NCBI GenBank assembly: GCA_049314555.1
Contig: JBMOEW010000051.1
Coordinates: 1 to 14,382, forward strand
DNA: 14,382 nt
Source of the DNA: REEB509 sp049314555
Lineage (GTDB): Bacteria; Pseudomonadota; Alphaproteobacteria; Caulobacterales; Aquidulcibacteraceae
Direction of reading: 5' to 3'
Under the pieces are notes generated by a model, which was not told where the DNA came from, made no database searches, and saw only the letters and a list, made by a program, of their open reading frames with translations. This document shows positions 1 through 7,554 of the stretch, piece after piece (position 1 is the stretch's first letter; every line of letters begins with the position of its first letter). Both the position numbers and the translations under genes were made by a program.

Positions 1-2312
1 GCGGTTAACAGCGAGGTCGGAAAGCCGGTCTCCGAATAAGGTACGGTGGAGCGAAGCTGCTGCACGAAGGTGTCGATGCTTTTGCTGAATAGCGCCACCG
101 AGAACAGCGCCTCGTCATAGGGATACCACTCTATGCTCAGATCGAGATTGTCTGACCGGATCGGATCCAGGAACGGATTGCCCGAGTTGAGCGACAATCC
201 CGGCGGGCTTGCGTCAATCGACCCCCCAGGTGTCAACGCATTCAACGACGGACGCGCCATCGTGCGAGCTGCGGCGAACCGCACAAACAGATTGTCCCGC
301 GGCTCAAACACCAGATTTACCGAGGGAAGCGTGTCTTCATAGGAATGCGTAACTGTCAGCGGTGCCCCGCTTAGAATGCCGGTCGCCTGAAGCTCAGTCT
401 CTACATACCGCACCCCAACATTTCCCCGGAAGGGCAAGGACCCAATCTGAAGGTCCCAATCCAGCTGCACGAAAGCCCCGTTTGAGGTCTCCGTTGCTGA
501 GCGGGTTTCCCCGTCCTGCGCTCGCAAACGGAAATCGCCGAAGGCGTTTACACAGTCGCAATCAAAGCCGATCAGCGCTTTGAGCGCATTGAGGTCGGGC
601 ACGATCCAGCTGGTCGCAGTCCCTGCCGGCAGGTCCATCCCGGAACCGAACCCAGTTACTGTCGTGGTGTAAGCGCTCGTTGGGATGCCCCGCGCTGCGA
701 GCTCGGTGAGAGCCGATGCCGGCACCCCTTCGCTCGCACGGCGCCATTCGCGAACGTCAAAGCCGAACTCCCTCGACTGCGCCCCGACATGGACGGTGAA
801 GGCGGGGTTGATGTCGTAGGCGAAGGCCAGCCGTGCGGTGTCATAGGTATTGAGGGTGCGGTTCGGTCGGATCCGGACGAGTGAGGCGTCGCCCAAAGCT
901 GTGGACGACGAAAACACCCAATTAGCGGGGTTGTTGACGTCGAAGGCATAGTTAAACGCCGGCAGATTGGGATCAGAATAGTCGTAGGAATATCCATCGA
1001 CCTCATATCGCTCCAACGAAATCGTGGTCTGCTGCGGATTTCGACCTAAGGACCGCGACGTCCCTATCAACAACTCAGCCCGTAGGGCGTCAGTGAAGTC
1101 GTGCTCGAACGTCAAGGAATGCTGCGTGAAGTCAGTCTCCAACTCGTCGATTCGCTGTTCAGAACGAACGTCGACGTCATTGAATACACCCGCTACCAAA
1201 GTCCGGTTACCGTCCAACCGCCCACTCACGAGGTCCGTGGCACGTAGACCTGTGGTTGCGGTTTCCCGCGCGAAGCTAATCGCTTCCAGGAACTCTTCAG
1301 TGCGCTCCTGGCTAAGCCGTGCGAACAACCCGTCATACGTGATCAGGGTGGAGTCCGACGGCTCGAATTGGATTGACGAGGTTAGCCCCAGCCGTTCCCG
1401 ATCATAGCCGATCCGGCCATACCGCGGAATTCGCGGATGTGCCCCATTGGCCGCCGCCGTCGCCGCCGCTGCGCCCGTAAGCGTCGTTCCGTTTGCGTTC
1501 ACGACCGAGCCGACCGTTTGGTAGCAGCGGGTCAGATTGACAAAAGCTGGACCGACGCAGCCGTCGTCTGCGGGCACCCGGAAGCGTCCGCTGCTTGAAC
1601 CTTCCTCAAATGTTGTCCGCGTTGAATAGGACAGCGAAAACAAAACGCCAAGTCGGTTGTCAAGGAACCGATTTGAGACAAGCGCTGTTAGCCGCGGATC
1701 ATATTCCTCTGACAGGTCGTTGTAGGAATACTGAAACCCTGAGGCCACCGTGAAGCCGTCATAGTCGAAGGGCTGCGCTGTCCGCAGTGACACCGTCGCC
1801 CCCAGCGAACCCTCGTCTACGATTGCCGACTGTGACTTGCGCACCGTGATGCCGCTGAAAAGCTCAGAGGCAAACACGTTGAAGTCAAACTGCCGGTTGC
1901 GGTTGGCCCGACCGTCGCGCCCCCCTGTCGTGGCAAGGGCCTCCATCCCGTTCAACTGGACCCGGACGAAATCGGAGCTAAGACCTCGAACATTGATGGA
2001 GCGGCCTTCCCCGCCGTCACGATCGATTTGCACCCCTGGAACACGCTGAAGCGACTCAGCAAGGTTCAGATCCGGGAAGTCCGCGATGTCTTCTGAGGAG
2101 ATCGCGTCAACGATATCGACTTCCGTGCGCTTAATGTCGATTGCAGCCCGGAGGCTCGCGCGGAAACCGGTAACAACGATTTCGCTGTCCGTGCTTTCAG
2201 CACCACCGGCGGCCTCTTGGGCAGCGGCCAGCCCCCCGGTCGAAAAAGCGCCAAACGTGGCAACACCAGCCAAAAGCTTGGCCGTCGTGGACTTCGGTGA
2301 CCAGCGCAACAT
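1..2312 (-). CDS. TonB-dependent outer-membrane receptor, C-terminus cut off by window edge
   Basis: An open frame of 770 codons runs from ATG at 2312 to the left edge without a stop, so the C-terminal part of the barrel is missing. Residues 1-31 look like a signal peptide ending in GLAAA. A TonB-box-like stretch, SEIVVTGFR, lies at about residues 43-51. A plug domain follows with ISSEDIADFPDLNLAESLQRVPGV and the motif INVRGLSSDFVRVQLNGM, typical of the large Caulobacter/Xanthomonas-type TonB receptors. The remainder reads as beta strands and long loops, some with cysteine pairs (DDGC...TRC, DCDC). A good Shine-Dalgarno, GGGGAGG, lies 7 nt before the ATG. Receptors of this group import glycan oligomers with TonB energy. 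Here the substrate is inferred to be oligogalacturonides, because a shared operator and pectin genes are adjacent. The family call is firm and the substrate is inference. Confidence 0.93.
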   Translation of the reverse strand, partial: MLRWSPKSTTAKLLAGVATFGAFSTGGLAAAQEAAGGAESTDSEIVVTGFRASLRAAIDIKRTEVDIVDAISSEDIADFPDLNLAESLQRVPGVQIDRDGGEGRSINVRGLSSDFVRVQLNGMEALATTGGRDGRANRNRQFDFNVFASELFSGITVRKSQSAIVDEGSLGATVSLRTAQPFDYDGFTVASGFQYSYNDLSEEYDPRLTALVSNRFLDNRLGVLFSLSYSTRTTFEEGSSSGRFRVPADDGCVGPAFVNLTRCYQTVGSVVNANGTTLTGAAAATAAANGAHPRIPRYGRIGYDRERLGLTSSIQFEPSDSTLITYDGLFARLSQERTEEFLEAISFARETATTGLRATDLVSGRLDGNRTLVAGVFNDVDVRSEQRIDELETDFTQHSLTFEHDFTDALRAELLIGTSRSLGRNPQQTTISLERYEVDGYSYDYSDPNLPAFNYAFDVNNPANWVFSSSTALGDASLVRIRPNRTLNTYDTARLAFAYDINPAFTVHVGAQSREFGFDVREWRRASEGVPASALTELAARGIPTSAYTTTVTGFGSGMDLPAGTATSWIVPDLNALKALIGFDCDCVNAFGDFRLRAQDGETRSATETSNGAFVQLDWDLQIGSLPFRGNVGVRYVETELQATGILSGAPLTVTHSYEDTLPSVNLVFEPRDNLFVRFAAARTMARPSLNALTPGGSIDASPPGLSLNSGNPFLDPIRSDNLDLSIEWYPYDEALFSVALFSKSIDTFVQQLRSTVPYSETGFPTSLLT

Positions 2313-2401
2313 CTTGAACCTCCCCGCGTGGCCGCCCTTATGGGCGAGCTCTCATTGTGCCTCAGAGCCGCAACGCCTAGGTCGGCATGGCTGACCCATG
2401 A

Positions 2402-2430
2402 AATTCAGCAAACAATGCTACCGGTGTCAA
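2402..2430 (-). promoter_or_regulatory. Promoter with operator for the TonB receptor
   Basis: On the minus strand TTGACA (2430-2425) is a perfect -35 box. It is followed by a 17-nt spacer and TGAATT (2407-2402) as a weak -10, giving a leader of roughly 80 nt before the ATG at 2312. The -35 box is part of TTGACACCGGTAGC, a copy of the locus-wide operator (core 2416-2429), so a bound repressor would block RNA polymerase directly. The operator is well supported by its repetition elsewhere. The -10 is a guess. Confidence 0.6.
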
Positions 2431-2504
2431 TCCACTCCGGCAACGAAACGCGAAACCCGATGAACTGTGGCGTCTGCAACACGGGACCGGCACCCCCTAA
2501 GGTA

Positions 2505-3329
2505 TCAAGCGCCACGAAGCCGGCAGGCCAACCGATAAGCCCCATTATGAAAAGCGACACGGGCCGTCATGCCCGGCTTGGCCTCATGCACCCCCGACAC
2601 CGCCCCCGTAGAGATCCACATCCCAGCCCGTAGCGGCCGTCCCAGCTGTGCTGCGATTGCGAGCGCAGCTTGCAACGATGCGAGCGGCCCACCGGGCAGG
2701 TCCGCGGCCACCCCGCTGCCTTCAAGGACGCCGTCGATCTCGGTCTCGACGTCCCACGTGGCCACATCGAACCCACGCCAATTCTCCAGCGCCGGCCCAA
2801 CGATTAATCCTGAATTGTTGCCGAAATCGGAAATGGTGACCAACGGACCGTCGGCGTTGATCCCCTCATATGGACTCGAAGCGATCTCAAGGCCCACATG
2901 GACCGAAGCTATCATGTCTTCAGCTTCCTTCGCCGACCAGACAGCCTTTCCGGCCGGCGCGTCGGTCCTGATGCGCACCAGATACTCCCCTTCGACCGCT
3001 GCGAAACCATCGGCAAAAACCGGCATCTCGTGGACAGTGGTAGCACCCGAAACCGCAGCCGCTTCAACCACCGACCGAGCAAAAATAGGTCCGATGAGCC
3101 GGTCGACGCCGAGCAAGCCGGAGTCAGGCGCATGTATCCGCCCGACCTTCCAACCTGCGATCTCGTCTGACCACAGCGATATCGCCAGGTCTTGGATCCG
3201 ATAGGCCTCTTCAAGGTTTCGGGGAGCGCACCCCGGATAAACCCGCAACGGGGCTGCCGATCGCCGCGCCACGACGAACGCTTCTGCAACGGCCAACGCA
3301 CTCGAAATGTCCGCAGTCGATTGGAACAC
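2505..3329 (-). CDS. 2-keto-4-pentenoate hydratase-like enzyme (MhpD / FAH superfamily), role unknown
   Basis: This reads as a protein of 274 aa with the fold of 2-keto-4-pentenoate hydratases and related FAH-superfamily enzymes. The visible motifs are GWKVG (about residues 59-63), the metal-ligand pattern E-G-E in AVEGEYLVRI (E113, E115), HVGLEIASSPY (E148) and ISDFGNNS. The GTG at 3329 is preferred as start because GAAGGAG lies 8 nt before it and the family begins near ...VARRSAAPL. An in-frame ATG at 3380 would add 17 residues, but it lies inside the operator and probably upstream of the transcript start. Such enzymes hydrate or cleave 2-keto acids with a divalent metal in the cytoplasm. 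No step of the standard pectin pathway needs one. The shared operator nevertheless suggests it works on a uronate-derived keto acid. The family is likely; the substrate is unknown. Confidence 0.85.
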   Translation of the reverse strand: MFQSTADISSALAVAEAFVVARRSAAPLRVYPGCAPRNLEEAYRIQDLAISLWSDEIAGWKVGRIHAPDSGLLGVDRLIGPIFARSVVEAAAVSGATTVHEMPVFADGFAAVEGEYLVRIRTDAPAGKAVWSAKEAEDMIASVHVGLEIASSPYEGINADGPLVTISDFGNNSGLIVGPALENWRGFDVATWDVETEIDGVLEGSGVAADLPGGPLASLQAALAIAAQLGRPLRAGMWISTGAVSGVHEAKPGMTARVAFHNGAYRLACRLRGA

Positions 3330-3365
3330 GCGACGGGCTCCTTCGGCAAACAGCTTGCGCCCAAT

Positions 3366-3379
3366 CGCTACCGGTGTCA
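3366..3379. promoter_or_regulatory. LacI-type operator between hydratase and pectate lyase
   Basis: A copy of the 10-mer TGACACCGGT followed by AGC, read on the minus strand toward the hydratase. It is centred on the ACCGGT at 3370-3375. A TTGACA on the minus strand (3397-3392) lies just upstream and could be the -35 box, which would place the transcript start inside or just past the operator. The site is also about 65 nt upstream of the pectate lyase start, so it could control both divergent genes. Confidence 0.7.
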
Positions 3380-3444
3380 TTTTCCCGAGCCTGTCAAGGG
3401 GCTTCTTGGTGTAACGTTTAGCCCCGGAGCCAAAGGGAACGATT

Positions 3445-4851
3445 ATGCCCAGTGAGCAATCATTGCCGCTGCCGCGGTTTTATATCCAGGTCGGGGCGTT
3501 CCTGGCGGCGATCGCGCTGTTGACTGCTGGAGCCGGATGCACCACCCCTCAGCAGGCCCCCTCCGCCACAGCGGGGGAAACGCAGGCTCTTGCCCAAAAC
3601 GGCGTCTACTTTGCGCCTTCAGGTTGGGAGGCGATCACAACAGGCGGAGCCGGCGGCCGTATCATCCGGGTCACAACCCTTGACGGTGCAGGTGCAGGCA
3701 GCCTGCGCGCTGCGTTAAATGAAACCGGCCCTCGGATCATCGTCTTTGAAGTTGGCGGTGTGATCGACCTTGAACGCCAAACTTTGCTCATCCGCGAACC
3801 AAACGTCACGATTGCCGGACAGACCGCCCCCTCCCCTGGGGTTACGCTCATTCGCGGCGGCATCGACGTTCGCGCCAATGACGTGATTATCCAACATATC
3901 CGGGTAAGACCAGGGGATGTGGGTGACACAAGAGGCTCAGGCTGGGCCGAAGACAGTATCGCCACCATTGGCGCGGCCGGCGTCATCGTCGACCATTGCA
4001 GCCTGACCTGGGGCACCGATGAGAATCTCTCCGCTTCCGGTCCTCGCTTCACTGGTGCAACGCCTGAAGAATGGCGACAAGGCACCTCCCGCCGCATCCT
4101 CTTTAGCCACAACATTATCGCCGAAGGGCTGGCGGACTCCACCCATCCGAAGTTTGAGCACTCCAAAGGGTCGCTGATCCACGACAACATTTCCGACATC
4201 CTTATTTTCGGGAACCTTTACGCCCACAACATGGAGCGAAGCCCGCTGTTCAAAGGCGGCGTGCATGGGGCCATCGTCAGCAACTTCATTTACGACCCCG
4301 GCCAACGGGCCATACACTATAATCTCCAGGCCCTGGAATGGGGCAGCAATCCTTTCCAGCCTGGCGAAATGAGTGTTTTGAACAACGTGATGCGCGGTGG
4401 CCCCAGCACACAGCCCGGCCTGCCGATGATCATGATCGGCGGCGACGGTGACTTGAGGCTTTTTGAGCGGGGCAATATCGCCGTAGACCGCTGGGGTCAG
4501 TTGGCACCAGTCCTAGGCCGCTACACCACCAGCTCCGCAACGGTGATACCGATCGCAGCCCCCCTCCCCAGTAGCGTGTGGCTTCCTCAGATCCAGGCCT
4601 CCCGCGTGGAGGCCTATGTCTTGGCAAACGCCGGTGCCCGCCCTTGGGACCGTGACCGTCACGATGTAAGGATCCTCGCCAACGCCGCGGAGGGTCGCGG
4701 CGAAATCATCGATAGCCAAGATGAAGTCGGCGGCTATCCCATTGAAACCCCGACCTTCCGCCCCTTCGACCCTTCCTTTTGGAATTTGCAGTCGATGACG
4801 CCGTTGTCCCCGGCTGTTCTGGACCAGGGGGCCGCCGCGCGAGGCACTTGA
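3445..4851 (+). CDS. Secreted or lipid-anchored pectate lyase, polysaccharide lyase family 1-like
   Basis: A 468-aa protein with a hydrophobic export signal (residues 14-31) ending at Cys32 (TAGAGC). This is either a non-canonical lipobox or an ordinary signal peptide, so outer-membrane anchoring is possible but not sure. The mature part is a parallel beta-helix lyase. GGAGGRIIRVTTLDGAGAGS with LRAAL (about 67-91) is the usual N-terminal motif, IVDHCSLTWGTDEN (181-194) matches the vDHcs calcium-site region, and AHNMERSPLFKGG (260-272) carries the likely catalytic Arg265. Pectate lyases cleave polygalacturonate by beta-elimination, leaving 4,5-unsaturated ends, and this fits the intracellular enzymes encoded downstream. 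AAAGGGA before the ATG serves as ribosome site. It is divergent from the hydratase, with an operator between them. The exact PL subfamily cannot be set by eye. Confidence 0.9.
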   Translation: MPSEQSLPLPRFYIQVGAFLAAIALLTAGAGCTTPQQAPSATAGETQALAQNGVYFAPSGWEAITTGGAGGRIIRVTTLDGAGAGSLRAALNETGPRIIVFEVGGVIDLERQTLLIREPNVTIAGQTAPSPGVTLIRGGIDVRANDVIIQHIRVRPGDVGDTRGSGWAEDSIATIGAAGVIVDHCSLTWGTDENLSASGPRFTGATPEEWRQGTSRRILFSHNIIAEGLADSTHPKFEHSKGSLIHDNISDILIFGNLYAHNMERSPLFKGGVHGAIVSNFIYDPGQRAIHYNLQALEWGSNPFQPGEMSVLNNVMRGGPSTQPGLPMIMIGGDGDLRLFERGNIAVDRWGQLAPVLGRYTTSSATVIPIAAPLPSSVWLPQIQASRVEAYVLANAGARPWDRDRHDVRILANAAEGRGEIIDSQDEVGGYPIETPTFRPFDPSFWNLQSMTPLSPAVLDQGAAARGT

Positions 4852-4859
4852 CAAGTGCC
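4843..4859. terminator. Short hairpin overlapping the pectate lyase stop codon
   Basis: GGCACTT and AAGTGCC form a perfect 7-bp stem with a 3-nt loop (GAC). The stop codon sits in the stem and loop. There is no T-run after it, so intrinsic termination is doubtful. It may be a weak terminator or an mRNA-stabilising 3' hairpin. A TTGACA is embedded (4848-4853) but no convincing -10 follows. Confidence 0.3.
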
Positions 4860-4956
4860 GATTGCGCGGGCCGGGGTTGCGCCAATTGGTGGATAGCGGC
4901 AAACGAACCACACCGCCGCAATCCTGCAAGCCCTCGGCGGCGGGGACCCGTTCGGC

Positions 4957-6003
4957 ATGGTTCGTGACACACCTAAGACCCAGACAACCCGCGGCAAGCG
5001 GAAGGCCACGATCAACGATGTCGCCGCCTATGCGGAGGTGTCGAAAAAGACCGTCTCGCGAGTCATCAACAACTCGCCCCAGGTCCACACAGAGACACGC
5101 CGCCGCGTTGAACATGCCATCGCCGAACTTGGCTTTATCCCCGATCCTCAAGCCCGCGCGTTGGCGCTGGGACGTTCGGGCCTGATCGGGCTCGTTTATG
5201 ACAACCCCAGTCCGCAATATGTCGTGAGCATGCAATACGGGATCCTAGATCGGATCGAGGACACCCATTTCCAACTGGTGCTGCAGCCCTGCGACCGCAC
5301 CCGGCCGAATTATTTGGACCGCCTCGCCGCCTTTATCGAGCGGCACAAGCCTTACGGCCTGATCCTGCCGCCATCCGTTTCAGAGGACGAGCAGATCGCT
5401 ACGCTCTTGCGCACCATGGCCTGCGAGTATGTTAGGATCGCGTCAGTGTCCCTGGACAAACCCGAGAGGATGATCCGCACCGCGGATGGGGCAGGCGCAG
5501 CCCAAGCCGCGCGCCATCTCACCGCCCTTGGCCATACGCGCATCGGCCACATTCATGGTCCGACGAGCTTTAGGTCCTCCCATGAGCGGCTCTCTGGCTT
5601 CAAGGGTGCCTTAGAAGAAGTCGGCGTCGCGCTGCCAGCGGAGCTTGTGATGGAGGGAGGCTACACGTTCGAGTCCGGCCAACGTTGCGCCGAGCGATTG
5701 TTCTATGGCGGCCTGCGACCGACAGCGATATTCGCCGGAAATGATGAAATGGCGATGGGTGTCTATTTGGCCGCGCGCAAGGCGGGCTTACGCATCCCTG
5801 AAGACCTCTCAGTGGTGGGTTTCGACGATACGCCAGTGGCAGTGCGAATGTGGCCGACCTTGACCACCGTGCGATTGCCGATCCGCGATATGGGTCGCAA
5901 AGCGGTGGACCTACTGCTTGACGAGGAAGAAGCGCGGGGCGCAACCACGATCGTCTTCACGCCTGAGATCGTGGTGCGCGATTCCACTTGCGCGCCCCGC
6001 TGA
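4957..6003 (+). CDS. LacI-family transcriptional repressor, probable pectin-regulon regulator
   Basis: A 348-aa protein with the standard LacI layout. The N-terminal helix-turn-helix is ATINDVAAYAEVSKKTVSRVINN (about residues 17-39). A hinge helix region around QARALALG follows, then a periplasmic-binding-protein-like effector domain to the end (GLIGLVYDNPSP..., IAGNDEMAMGVYLAARKAGLRIPEDLSVVGFDDTP). The positions that read operator bases in LacI (Y-Q) are K-K here. It lies between the pectate lyase (105 nt upstream) and the isomerase operon. It is very likely the protein binding the five TGACACCGGT sites of this window, with a pectin breakdown product (KDG or an unsaturated uronate) as inducer. 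That link is inference. No copy of the motif lies before its own start, so it may not be autoregulated. Its ribosome site is weak. Confidence 0.93.
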   Translation: MVRDTPKTQTTRGKRKATINDVAAYAEVSKKTVSRVINNSPQVHTETRRRVEHAIAELGFIPDPQARALALGRSGLIGLVYDNPSPQYVVSMQYGILDRIEDTHFQLVLQPCDRTRPNYLDRLAAFIERHKPYGLILPPSVSEDEQIATLLRTMACEYVRIASVSLDKPERMIRTADGAGAAQAARHLTALGHTRIGHIHGPTSFRSSHERLSGFKGALEEVGVALPAELVMEGGYTFESGQRCAERLFYGGLRPTAIFAGNDEMAMGVYLAARKAGLRIPEDLSVVGFDDTPVAVRMWPTLTTVRLPIRDMGRKAVDLLLDEEEARGATTIVFTPEIVVRDSTCAPR

Positions 6004-6040
6004 TGCCCAAGCTATTCTACTCCTTTGGCAATGCGAACGG

Positions 6041-6079
6041 TTGCGCAAACCACGTTGAACGCGTATGACACCGGTGGAC
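6041..6079 (+). promoter_or_regulatory. Operator and candidate promoter for the isomerase-dehydrogenase operon
   Basis: TGACACCGGTGGAC (6066-6079) is a copy of the shared operator, reading toward the isomerase gene that starts at 6111. A possible promoter is TTGCGC (6041-6046), a 17-nt spacer and TATGAC (6064-6069), whose -10 would overlap the operator. The operator is well supported and the promoter boxes are tentative. Confidence 0.6.
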
Positions 6080-6110
6080 ATTTGCAAGGTCGCGCCATCG
6101 GGAAACCGCC

Positions 6111-6749
6111 ATGAAAATCGCTCTCATCACCGAAAACAGCCAAGCCGCCAAAAATCCGGCGATTGCCGAAGCCCTAATGGAAGTAGCCGAGCCTCTGGGC
6201 CATGAAGTCTACAACTACGGCATGTACAGCGCCGAGGACAAAGCATCGCTGACTTATGTGATGAATGGGATCCTGGCGGGCACTCTGCTCAACGCCAAAG
6301 CGGCGGACTTCGTGGTCACGGGCTGCGGCACTGGCATGGGCTCTATGCTCGCCTGCAACGCGATGCCCGGCGTCTTTTGCGGCTTGGTGATCGACCCCAC
6401 CGACGCCTTCTTGTTCGGCCAGATCAATGACGGAAACGCCATCTCGATGCCTTATGCGAAGGGGTTTGGCTGGGCGGCCGAACTCAATCTACGGGACTGC
6501 TATCGCAAGCTCTTCGATGGCGAGAGCGGCCTCGGTTATCCAAAGGAGCGTGCCGCGATCATGGCCAAGAACCGCGGCATCCTAAAAGAAGTGAAAGCTG
6601 CTTCCTGCCGCGACATGCTGACGGTGTTGAAAACGGTCGACCAGAACCTCGCCAAAGCAGCGTTCGCGGGCGAACGATTTGCCGAACTCTTTTTCCCGCA
6701 TGCCCAAGACAAAGCCATCGCAGACCATGTGAAAACGCTGCTGGTCTGA
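6111..6749 (+). CDS. RpiB/LacA/LacB-family sugar isomerase, likely DhuI-type (KduI substitute)
   Basis: A 212-aa protein whose N-terminal two thirds match the RpiB/LacA/LacB isomerase family. It has a Rossmann-like start (MKIALITENS) and the active-site loop VVTGCGTGMGSMLACNAMPGV, where Cys72 corresponds to the catalytic Cys of RpiB. It is about 60 residues longer than ribose-5-phosphate isomerase B, with a C-terminal extension. This matches the streptococcal DhuI isomerases, which convert 4-deoxy-L-threo-5-hexosulose-uronate to 3-deoxy-D-glycero-2,5-hexodiulosonate. The next gene is KduD-like, the enzyme for the following step. No classical KduI is present. The family is clear; the specific reaction is inferred from length and context. 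Confidence 0.85.
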   Translation: MKIALITENSQAAKNPAIAEALMEVAEPLGHEVYNYGMYSAEDKASLTYVMNGILAGTLLNAKAADFVVTGCGTGMGSMLACNAMPGVFCGLVIDPTDAFLFGQINDGNAISMPYAKGFGWAAELNLRDCYRKLFDGESGLGYPKERAAIMAKNRGILKEVKAASCRDMLTVLKTVDQNLAKAAFAGERFAELFFPHAQDKAIADHVKTLLV

Positions 6750-6795
6750 ACGACCGCGCCATTCCCTCCCGTCTCGACTCAACCGGAGAATCCTC

Positions 6796-7554
6796 TTGGT
6801 CCCGTCCTTGTTTAGCCTTGAAGGCAAAGTCGCTGTGGTCACTGGCGCCAACACCGGCCTTGGCCAAGGGATCGCAGTGGCCCTCGCAGGTGCCGGGGCT
6901 GACATTGCCGCCGTCGGGATTGTGCCAGCGGCGGAAACAGGTGAGGCCGTCCGAAAGGCCGGGCGGCGATTCATTGGGATTAGCGCCAATCTCTCGTCGC
7001 TTGAGCCTATTCCCCGGGTCATCGAGGAAACCCTCGCGGCTCTAGGTCACATAGACATTCTGGTCAACAATGCCGGCCTGATTCGCCGCGCCGACAGCGT
7101 CGACTTCTCCGAAAGTGACTGGGATGACGTCATCAACGTCAACCTCAAGGGCGCTTTCTTCCTGAGCCAAGCCGCCGGCCGCCACATGATCGCCCAAGGC
7201 CACGGCAAGATCATCAACATCGCCTCAATGCTGTCCTTTCAGGGCGGGATACGAGTCCCGAGCTACACCGCGTCCAAAAGCGGCATTGCCGGCATCACCC
7301 GGCTATTGGCCTGCGAATGGGCTGGCCAGGGTGTCAACGTAAACGCCATCGCGCCGGGTTACATGGCTACCGACAACACCGCCCAGCTTCGTGCCGACGA
7401 CAAGCGCGCTGCGGAAATTCTGGGTCGCATCCCCGCGGGCCGCTGGGGTGAACCATCAGACCTTGCGGGCGCGGCGGTGTTCTTGGCGTCCAAGGCCTCA
7501 GATTATCTCCACGGTACAGTGATCCCCGTCGATGGCGGTTGGCTCGCCCGGTGA
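6796..7554 (+). CDS. kduD: KduD-type short-chain dehydrogenase (2-dehydro-3-deoxy-D-gluconate 5-dehydrogenase)
   Basis: A 252-aa classical SDR, the same length as Escherichia coli KduD (253). The cofactor motif is TGANTGLG (16-23), followed by NNAG (91-94). The catalytic residues are Ser144 (NIAS), Tyr157 and Lys161 (YTASK), and the C-terminus is VIPVDGGWLAR, as in KduD. The start is TTG at 6796, with CCGGAGAA 7 nt upstream; no better start fits. It reduces 3-deoxy-D-glycero-2,5-hexodiulosonate to 2-keto-3-deoxygluconate, the substrate of the KdgK encoded at 9147-10151. The gene sits 46 nt after the isomerase and overlaps the esterase by 4 nt, so it lies in one operon. The SDR family is certain. 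KduD (or the equivalent DhuD) is the best fit from similarity and neighbours. Confidence 0.88.
   Translation: MVPSLFSLEGKVAVVTGANTGLGQGIAVALAGAGADIAAVGIVPAAETGEAVRKAGRRFIGISANLSSLEPIPRVIEETLAALGHIDILVNNAGLIRRADSVDFSESDWDDVINVNLKGAFFLSQAAGRHMIAQGHGKIINIASMLSFQGGIRVPSYTASKSGIAGITRLLACEWAGQGVNVNAIAPGYMATDNTAQLRADDKRAAEILGRIPAGRWGEPSDLAGAAVFLASKASDYLHGTVIPVDGGWLAR

Noticed and set aside
656..1407. Several 100-130 codon open frames on both strands
   Set aside because: Overlap the continuous receptor frame, which carries clear TonB-receptor motifs on both sides.
2166..2171. ACCGGT in the receptor coding sequence
   Set aside because: Flanks do not match the operator and it encodes the VVTGF TonB-box region.
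2569..3204. 211-codon open frame on the plus strand
   Set aside because: Antisense to the hydratase, no recognisable domain, no ribosome site. A G+C-driven shadow.
3606..4199. 197-codon minus-strand open frame
   Set aside because: Antisense shadow of the pectate lyase. The composition mirrors the sense codons and no domain is seen.
4513..5235. 240-codon minus-strand open frame across the pectate lyase end and repressor start
   Set aside because: Antisense to two well-supported genes and without any family motif.
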